From Achromobacter aegrifaciens (GTDB lineage: Bacteria > Pseudomonadota > Gammaproteobacteria > Burkholderiales > Burkholderiaceae_B): 64,000 bases of DNA. The DNA lies in NCBI RefSeq assembly GCF_902859735.1, contig NZ_CADIJY010000004.1, forward strand, positions 310,001 through 374,000, written 5' to 3'. This document shows, piece by piece, positions 59,031 to 64,000 of the stretch. The position numbers and the translations under genes are program-made. Numbering within the stretch: position 1 is the first letter of the stretch; every line of letters starts with the position of its first letter. The notes under the pieces are model-generated. The model was not told the DNA's origin, searched no databases, and was given only the letters and a program-made list of their open reading frames with translations.

Positions 59031-59543
59031 CTATGCGGCGGGCTGGGCGTGCGCCAGTTCTTCCGCCAACTTCTCCACGAACATCCACTCCCGCACCTTG
59101 AGCCCCGCCGCGGCGTAGTCGCGGTCCTGGTCCAGCAGACGGGCCAGCGTGGCGCGCATGGCAGCGCGCGCCTGCTGCAATTCCGCCTGCAAGGCCGCCA
59201 GGGCGTCGGCGTCGTCGCGCGCGTCGTCCAGCATCTCGCGCCACGTCATCTGCTGCATCAGGAACTCGGGGTCCATGGCCGTGTTGCTCTCGGTCTGCAG
59301 ATCCACGCCGGCCTGCTCGCAAAGGTAGCGCGCCCGCAGCAAGGGATCGCGCAACAGGCGGTAGGCCTCGTTGGCGCGAGCCGCCCACTGCATGGCCACG
59401 CGGCGTTCCGCGGGGCTGGCAGTGGCGTAGCGGTCGGGATGCACCTGCGCCGCGACGGTGCGCCACGCGGACTCAAGCGCCTGGGCGTCCAGATCGAAAC
59501 GCGCCGGCAAGCCGAACAGGCCGAAGTGATCGTCTCCAGCCAA
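59031..59543 (-). CDS. hscB: Fe-S co-chaperone HscB (J domain)
   Basis: 170 residues. J domain with HPD in VHPDRYATAS at about residue 37, and the C-terminal three-helix IscU-binding domain (FLMQQMTWREMLDDARDD). Stimulates HscA ATPase and delivers IscU. Four bases follow the iscA stop; a 72-bp gap precedes hscA. Confidence 0.95.
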   Translation of the reverse strand: MAGDDHFGLFGLPARFDLDAQALESAWRTVAAQVHPDRYATASPAERRVAMQWAARANEAYRLLRDPLLRARYLCEQAGVDLQTESNTAMDPEFLMQQMTWREMLDDARDDADALAALQAELQQARAAMRATLARLLDQDRDYAAAGLKVREWMFVEKLAEELAHAQPAA

Positions 59544-59546
59544 GAC

Positions 59547-59870
59547 TTACACCGTGAACGACTCGCCGCAGCCGCAGGTCGCCTTTTCGTTGGGGTTGCG
59601 GAACTTGAAGCCTTCGTTCAGGCCTTCGCGGGCGTAGTCGAGTTCGGTGCCGTCCAGGTAGGCCAGGCTTTTCGGGTCAATGAAGACCTTCACGCCGAAG
59701 CTTTCGAACACCACGTCTTCCGCTGCCGCGTCGTCCACGTATTCGAGCTTGTAGGCCATGCCGGAGCAGCCCGTCGTCCTAACGCCGAGCCGCAAGCCGA
59801 TACCCTTTCCGCGCTTCTGCAAGTAGCGGCCGATATGGGTGGCAGCCTGTTGGGTCAGGGTAACGGACAT
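59547..59870 (-). CDS. iscA: A-type Fe-S carrier IscA
   Basis: 107 residues. Three conserved Cys: [16 protein letters not shown] and the C-terminal CGCGESF. It binds iron or an Fe-S cluster for delivery to targets. Two bases after the iscU stop. Confidence 0.96.
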   Translation of the reverse strand: MSVTLTQQAATHIGRYLQKRGKGIGLRLGVRTTGCSGMAYKLEYVDDAAAEDVVFESFGVKVFIDPKSLAYLDGTELDYAREGLNEGFKFRNPNEKATCGCGESFTV

Positions 59871-59872
59871 GT

Positions 59873-60280
59873 TCAGCCCGCCACAGCAGCTTCAGCCGGG
59901 GCCGAATGCTTTTCTTTGTAGTTCTGCACCGCGGCCTTGATCGCGTCTTCGGCCAGGATGGAACAGTGCACCTTCACGGGCGGCAGGGCCAGTTCTTCGG
60001 CGATCTGCGTGTTGCGGATGTTCATCGCCTCGTCCAGCGTCTTGCCCTTGACCCATTCGGTCACGAGCGAGCTGGAAGCGATGGCCGAACCGCAGCCGTA
60101 GGTCTTGAAGCGCGCGTCTTCGATCACGCCGGCTTCGTTCACCTTGATCTGCAGCTTCATCACGTCGCCACAGGCGGGTGCGCCGACCATGCCGGTGCCG
60201 ACCGACTCGTCCGACTTGTCGAACGAACCGACGTTGCGCGGGTTTTCGTAGTGATCCAGGACTTTGGTGCTGTAAGACAT
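59873..60280 (-). CDS. iscU: Fe-S scaffold IscU
   Basis: 135 residues. Cluster ligands [23 protein letters not shown] and HCSILAEDA; chaperone-recognition LPPVK. A short Ala-rich tail (APAEAAVAG) replaces the usual C-terminus. Scaffold for [2Fe-2S] assembly with sulfur from IscS. Confidence 0.97.
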   Translation of the reverse strand: MSYSTKVLDHYENPRNVGSFDKSDESVGTGMVGAPACGDVMKLQIKVNEAGVIEDARFKTYGCGSAIASSSLVTEWVKGKTLDEAMNIRNTQIAEELALPPVKVHCSILAEDAIKAAVQNYKEKHSAPAEAAVAG

Positions 60281-60313
60281 GTTAATTCTCCACGAATTTC
60301 AAGGCGCGGGCGC

Positions 60314-61525
60314 TTAGTGCGCAGCCCACTGCACGGTGTTCAGGTCGATGCCTTCCTTGGCCATTTCCCACAGCGGCGACATATCGCGCAGCTTGCCAAC
60401 GCGGCTCTTGAGCAACTCGATGGCGTAGTCCACTTCCTTCTCGGTCGTGAAACGGCCCAGCGTGAAGCGGATCGAGCTGTGCGCCAGTTCGTCGTTGCGG
60501 CCTAGGGCGCGCAACACGTAGGACGGTTCCAGGCTGGCCGAGGTGCAGGCCGAGCCGCTGGAGACGGCAAGTTCCTTGATCGCCATGATCAGGGACTCGC
60601 CTTCGACATAATTGAAGCTGACATTCAGGTTGTGCGGAACGCGTTGGTCCATGTCGCCGTTGAGGTAGACCTCTTCGATCTGCGACAGGCCCGCCCACAG
60701 GCGGTCGCGCAGCATGCGGATGCGCTCGTTCTCGGTGCCCATTTCTTCGCGGGCCAGGCGGAAAGCTTCGCCCATGCCGACGATCTGGTGCGTGGCCAGC
60801 GTGCCCGAGCGGAAACCGCGCTCATGGCCGCCGCCGTGCATCTGCGCTTCGATGCGGATGCGCGGCTTGCGGCGCACGTACAGCGCGCCGATGCCCTTGG
60901 GGCCATAAGTCTTGTGAGCCGAGAACGACATCAGGTCGACCTTGAGCTTTTGCAGGTCGATTTCCACCTTGCCGGTTGCCTGGGCGGCGTCCACGTGGAA
61001 GATGATGCCCTTTTCGCGGCAGATCTCGCCCAGCGTTGCCACGTCCTGGATCACGCCGATTTCGTTGTTCACCATCATCACGGACACCAGCACGGTATCG
61101 GGGCGCAGCGCGGCCTTGAAGGTGTCCAGGTCGATCAGGCCGTTGTCCTTGACGTCCAGGTAGGTCACTTCGAAGCCCTGGCGCTCGAGTTCGCGACAGG
61201 TGTCCAGCACGGCTTTGTGCTCGGTCTTGACGGTGACGATGTGCTTGCCGCGTTCCTGGTAGAAGTTGGCAGCGCCCTTGATCGCCAGGTTGTTGGATTC
61301 GGTGGCGCCGGAGGTCCAGACGATTTCGCGCGGATCGGCGTTCACCAGCTTGGCGACTTCTTCGCGGGCGCGTTCAACGGCTTCCTCGGATTCCCAGCCA
61401 AACGCATGGCTGCGGGATGCCGGGTTGCCGAAGTTGTCGTACAGCCAGGGCACCATCTTGTCCACGACGCGGGGGTCGACGGGCGTCGTGGCGGAATAAT
61501 CCAGATAGATCGGGCGGGTGGTCAT
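60314..61525 (-). CDS. iscS: Cysteine desulfurase IscS
   Basis: 403 residues. PLP-binding Lys in [16 protein letters not shown], sulfur-accepting Cys in [17 protein letters not shown], and N-terminal [15 protein letters not shown]. Supplies sulfur from cysteine for clusters and thiolated tRNA. 21 bp after the iscR stop. Confidence 0.97.
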   Translation of the reverse strand: MTTRPIYLDYSATTPVDPRVVDKMVPWLYDNFGNPASRSHAFGWESEEAVERAREEVAKLVNADPREIVWTSGATESNNLAIKGAANFYQERGKHIVTVKTEHKAVLDTCRELERQGFEVTYLDVKDNGLIDLDTFKAALRPDTVLVSVMMVNNEIGVIQDVATLGEICREKGIIFHVDAAQATGKVEIDLQKLKVDLMSFSAHKTYGPKGIGALYVRRKPRIRIEAQMHGGGHERGFRSGTLATHQIVGMGEAFRLAREEMGTENERIRMLRDRLWAGLSQIEEVYLNGDMDQRVPHNLNVSFNYVEGESLIMAIKELAVSSGSACTSASLEPSYVLRALGRNDELAHSSIRFTLGRFTTEKEVDYAIELLKSRVGKLRDMSPLWEMAKEGIDLNTVQWAAH

Positions 61526-61546
61526 TTCTACAACTCCTGATACTGC

Positions 61547-62089
61547 TTATACGGTGGCGTTGGCGGCGACGGTCGCGGCCGGGGCGTTGGCGGCGTTGTT
61601 GGCGCCCCCCACCCGGTTCACGCGCACCGCGCAAGCCTGCGCTTGATTGTTGGCTTCCTGCAATTGGCGCACGCGCTGCTGATCGACGAGATCCTGCAGG
61701 GACACCGAATCCAGGTAATCCACCATCTTGCGATTCAACGTAGCCCAGAGTTCGTGCGTCATGCACTTGCCCGGCTTGCCGTCGTTGCCGCTCGTACAGT
61801 CCCGCTTGCCGCCGCAGCTGGTGGCGTCCAGGGGTTCATCGACGGCGAAGATGATGTCGGCAACGGTAACGTTGCGGGCGAGGCGCGCGAGCGAGTAGCC
61901 GCCCCCGGGGCCGCGCACGCTGTCCACGAGTTCGTGGCGACGCAGTTTCCCGAACAGCTGTTCCAGATAGGACAGCGAAATGTTCTGACGCTGGCTGATG
62001 GCCGCAAGAGTGACCGGACCGCTATGCTGCCGCATAGCCAGATCGATCATGGCAGTCACGGCGAAACGCCCCTTGGTAGTTAGCCGCAT
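61547..62089 (-). CDS. iscR: Fe-S regulator IscR
   Basis: 180 residues from ATG 62087-62089, the usual MRLTTKGRFAVTAM start; a longer frame to 62113 adds eight residues without homology. Rrf2-type HTH (LAAISQRQNISLSYLEQLFGKLRRHELVDSVRGPGGGYSLAR). Cluster ligands C92, C98, C109 and H112: the gap between the second and third Cys is ten residues against five in E. coli (C98, C104). An Ala/Asn/Val-rich C-terminal tail follows. Represses the isc operon when loaded with [2Fe-2S]. Confidence 0.95.
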   Translation of the reverse strand: MRLTTKGRFAVTAMIDLAMRQHSGPVTLAAISQRQNISLSYLEQLFGKLRRHELVDSVRGPGGGYSLARLARNVTVADIIFAVDEPLDATSCGGKRDCTSGNDGKPGKCMTHELWATLNRKMVDYLDSVSLQDLVDQQRVRQLQEANNQAQACAVRVNRVGGANNAANAPAATVAANATV

Positions 62090-62138
62090 GGTAGGTTCCC
62101 AGTGATTCGGCAATGGCCGCAGGCGAATCCAGCGGTCA

Positions 62139-62163
62139 ATACCCGAGTAATTGCCTCAAGTAT
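62139..62163. promoter_or_regulatory. IscR type 1 box over the isc promoter
   Basis: 25-bp imperfect dyad starting ATACCCGAGTAATT and ending CTCAAGTAT, matching the type 1 IscR consensus (ATASYYGACTRWWWYAGTCRRSTAT) at all but a few central positions. On the minus strand the -10-like TATACT (62159-62164) lies within its distal end, so bound IscR would block the promoter. It sits 50 bp upstream of the iscR start. Confidence 0.8.
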
Positions 62164-62168
62164 AGCCT

Positions 62169-62186
62169 ATTCCCGACTAATTTGGT
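62169..62186. promoter_or_regulatory. Second IscR half-site
   Basis: ATTCCCGACTAATTTGGT matches the left half and centre of the type 1 IscR consensus better than its right half. Placed next to the first box, near the expected -35 region of the isc promoter, as the multiple sites are in E. coli. Confidence 0.55.
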
Positions 62187-62206
62187 ATGGCTCCCGGCTA
62201 GAAAAA

Positions 62207-62224
62207 ACCGCGCATTCGCGCGGT
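62207..62224. terminator. Rho-independent terminator after the tyrosine phosphatase gene
   Basis: 7-bp stem ACCGCGC/GCGCGGT with loop ATTC. On the minus strand it is followed by TTTTTT, so it ends the phosphatase message just upstream of the isc promoter; the plus side has CTTTTA. Confidence 0.8.
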
Positions 62225-62283
62225 CTTTTACTGCCAAGCACCTCCGAGAACCGCCCGGCGGGCAGCCCTGCGGCAAAAGCGGA

Positions 62284-62772
62284 TCAAGCCGCCTGGTACT
62301 GGGTAGCGCGCTTGCGCACCAGCTCGAGGACGCCCTGACAGGCGTCTTCCAGGTAGTCCAGGACCTTGCCGAAGCCATCGGCGCCGCCATAGTACGGATC
62401 GGGCACGGTGGCCTCTTCGAACTCATTGGCAAAGCGCATCAGCAGCATCAGCTTGTGCTGGTAGGCCTTGGGGCACTGCTGCTGCATGGCGGACAGATTG
62501 TCCCAGTCCATGGCGAGGATCAGGTCGAAATCGCGGAAATCTTCCGCGGTGACCTGACGCGCTTCGCAGTGCGTGATCTCGTAGCCGCGCTTGCGCGCTG
62601 CGGCCTGCGCCCGGGCATCAGGCGCCTCGCCGATGTGAAACGCGTGCGTGCCCGCGGAGTCGATGCGAACCACATCGCCCAAACCCGCGTCGTTCACCAA
62701 ATGGCGAAACACGCCCTCTGCGCTCGGCGAGCGACAGATATTGCCCATGCAAACGAAAAGTACCTTGGTCAT
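62284..62772 (-). CDS. Low-molecular-weight protein tyrosine phosphatase
   Basis: 162 residues from ATG 62770-62772 (an ATG one codon earlier is equally possible). P-loop VCMGNICRSP at residues 7-16 with catalytic Cys and Arg, and the general-acid loop DPYYGGADGF near the C-terminus. Dephosphorylates protein tyrosines; Wzb-like members control polysaccharide kinases, but no such kinase is nearby. The catalytic Cys/Arg loop and the DPYYGG motif argue against an arsenate reductase. Confidence 0.93.
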   Translation of the reverse strand: MTKVLFVCMGNICRSPSAEGVFRHLVNDAGLGDVVRIDSAGTHAFHIGEAPDARAQAAARKRGYEITHCEARQVTAEDFRDFDLILAMDWDNLSAMQQQCPKAYQHKLMLLMRFANEFEEATVPDPYYGGADGFGKVLDYLEDACQGVLELVRKRATQYQAA

Positions 62773-63024
62773 CATGGAAGTAAGTGTGCGGGAAAACCCG
62801 AGATAAGGCAAGCTTTTTTTGCGTCTGCGGGATTCTGATCGGGCGAATATGACCCCAATATTTATTCAATGAAATCAATTACTTAGGAAGAAATCCGGAT
62901 CCAGCCTGTGAACACTGAATCCGGATATTCGGACGAATCGTGGCAGCCTGATTGCAACGCAGCAGATTTCCGGCATATTCAGCTACCTGTCAGCATATAG
63001 AAACATTCAGACATGATTTCGCCG
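62773..63024. other. AT-rich gap between phosphatase and uvrB
   Basis: About 250 bp without a gene. Holds two copies of ATCCGGAT (62893-62900 and 62919-62926), 26 bp apart, and an ATTCG-GA-CGAAT palindrome at 62927-62938. It should contain the phosphatase promoter and the end of the uvrB message; I cannot place either with confidence. Confidence 0.4.
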
Positions 63025-64000
63025 CTACACCGCCCCATCCAGCAGCACGCGCTGCTTCAGCGCGGTCAGCGCATCGCGCGCCGCGGCAGCCTGTTCGAAC
63101 TCCAGGTTTCGGGCATGATCCATCATCAGCTTTTCCAGGCGCTTGATCTCGCGAGCCAGGGCCTTTTCGTCCTTCAGGAACTCGGCCGGAACCGCGGCCT
63201 CGAGCGCATCGTGCTGGGTTGGAGCGACAACGCCATCGATCAGTTCCCGCACGGCCTTTTGCACGCCCCGGGCGGTAATGCCATGGTCGGCATTGAATTT
63301 CAGCTGCTTGGCACGCCGCCTCTCGGTTTCCTCCATGGCGCGTTGCATTGAATCGGTGATGCGGTCCGCATAGAGGATGGCGTGGCCATTGAGGTTGCGC
63401 GCCGCGCGCCCGATGGTCTGGATCAGGCTGCGCTCCGAACGCAGGAAGCCTTCCTTGTCGGCGTCCAGGATCGCCACCAGCGACACTTCGGGAATATCCA
63501 GCCCTTCGCGCAGCAGGTTGATCCCCACCAACACGTCAAAGGTGCCCAGACGCAGGTCGCGGATGATTTCGACACGTTCGACAGTGTCGATATCCGAATG
63601 CAGGTAGCGCACGCGCACGCCATGCTCGCTGAGGAAGTCGGTGAGATCCTCCGCCATGCGCTTGGTCAGGGTGGTGACCAGCACGCGCTCCGCTTGCGCC
63701 ACGCGCGCCTTGATCTGCCCGAGCAGATCGTCGACCTGGGTACGGGCGGGCAAGACCTGGACCAGCGGGTCCACCAGGCCCGTAGGCCGGACCACCTGCT
63801 CCACCACATTGTCGGTGTGCTCTTTCTCGTAGGCGGCCGGCGTGGCCGACACGAACACGCACTGGCGCATCCGGGCCTCGAATTCCTCGAGCTTCAGCGG
63901 CCGGTTGTCCAGCGCCGACGGCAGGCGGAAACCGTACTGCACCAGCGTTTCCTTGCGCGCCCGGTCGCCCCGGTACATGCCTCCCAACTGGCCGATGGTG
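63025..64000 (-). CDS. uvrB: Excinuclease ABC subunit B, C-terminal part (partial)
   Basis: The frame is open to the right edge; about 325 C-terminal residues are inside. Signatures: [36 protein letters not shown], helicase motifs in [75 protein letters not shown], then the UVR domain at the end ([26 protein letters not shown]) that contacts UvrC. Nucleotide-excision repair. Confidence 0.96.
   Translation of the reverse strand, partial: TIGQLGGMYRGDRARKETLVQYGFRLPSALDNRPLKLEEFEARMRQCVFVSATPAAYEKEHTDNVVEQVVRPTGLVDPLVQVLPARTQVDDLLGQIKARVAQAERVLVTTLTKRMAEDLTDFLSEHGVRVRYLHSDIDTVERVEIIRDLRLGTFDVLVGINLLREGLDIPEVSLVAILDADKEGFLRSERSLIQTIGRAARNLNGHAILYADRITDSMQRAMEETERRRAKQLKFNADHGITARGVQKAVRELIDGVVAPTQHDALEAAVPAEFLKDEKALAREIKRLEKLMMDHARNLEFEQAAAARDALTALKQRVLLDGAV

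Noticed and set aside
62284-62772. Arsenate reductase (ArsC of the phosphatase fold)
   Set aside because: The DPYYGG loop and conserved P-loop fit a tyrosine phosphatase; no ars genes are near.

Overview
The window is 64 kb of gene-dense, high-GC chromosomal DNA with no ribosomal RNA, tRNA, insertion sequence, prophage or CRISPR array that I can see. The gene content fits a betaproteobacterium of the Alcaligenaceae (Achromobacter or Bordetella type). The evidence is three Bug-family solute-binding proteins without their transporter partners, Rieske-type aromatic catabolism, HAAT-type transporters tied to acyl-CoA enzymes, and a complete iscRSUA-hscBA-fdx-iscX operon. Genus is an inference from gene content, not from a search.

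Layout. 1-5.3 kb: 3' end of a Bug protein, comEC, a BenE benzoate transporter, and a lone SH3/DUF2272 protein of lower GC. 5.5-10.9 kb: an amidohydrolase followed by an SsuABC-type ABC importer with two different permease genes, closed by a strong hairpin. 10.9-18.8 kb (minus strand): a Bug protein and an aromatic-degradation operon (FAH hydrolase, ornithine-cyclodeaminase homologue, bicupin, Rieske oxygenase beta and alpha, Rieske ferredoxin, FAD reductase, NTF2-like protein). It is divergent from a GntR/FCD regulator, with repeated GCATGC palindromes between them. 19.8-22.8 kb: thiM and a CpdB-like nucleotidase predicted to be a lipoprotein. 22.8-30.9 kb: a siderophore ABC importer, a TonB-dependent receptor with a Fur-box-like site, and a divergent two-component system. 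30.9-42 kb: mostly housekeeping genes (tatD, lolD and one Lol permease, an RpfE-like gene, recJ, an MFS transporter, prfB with a +1 frameshift, an SDR, lysS).

42-56.4 kb: an apparent operon encoding a LivGHMKF-type importer, a long-chain-type acyl-CoA ligase, a thiolase and, last, a TetR regulator. A 20-bp imperfect palindrome upstream of its first gene is a likely TetR operator. Next come two crotonase-fold enzymes, a CaiB-type CoA transferase, a Bug protein and a divergent LysR regulator, then a protein made of two methylglyoxal-synthase-like domains. 56.5-62.2 kb: the isc operon with an IscR box over its promoter and a terminator after iscX. 62.2-64 kb: a low-molecular-weight tyrosine phosphatase and the 3' part of uvrB, which runs off the right edge.

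The catabolic blocks share one logic: a regulator next to an importer or binding protein next to CoA-ester or ring-cleaving enzymes. The observations I would check first are the two-domain methylglyoxal synthase, the bicupin whose metal motif sits in the C-terminal domain rather than the N-terminal one as in gentisate dioxygenase, and the two predicted regulator/operator pairs (GntR and TetR). I did not find a clearly new defence or mobile system.
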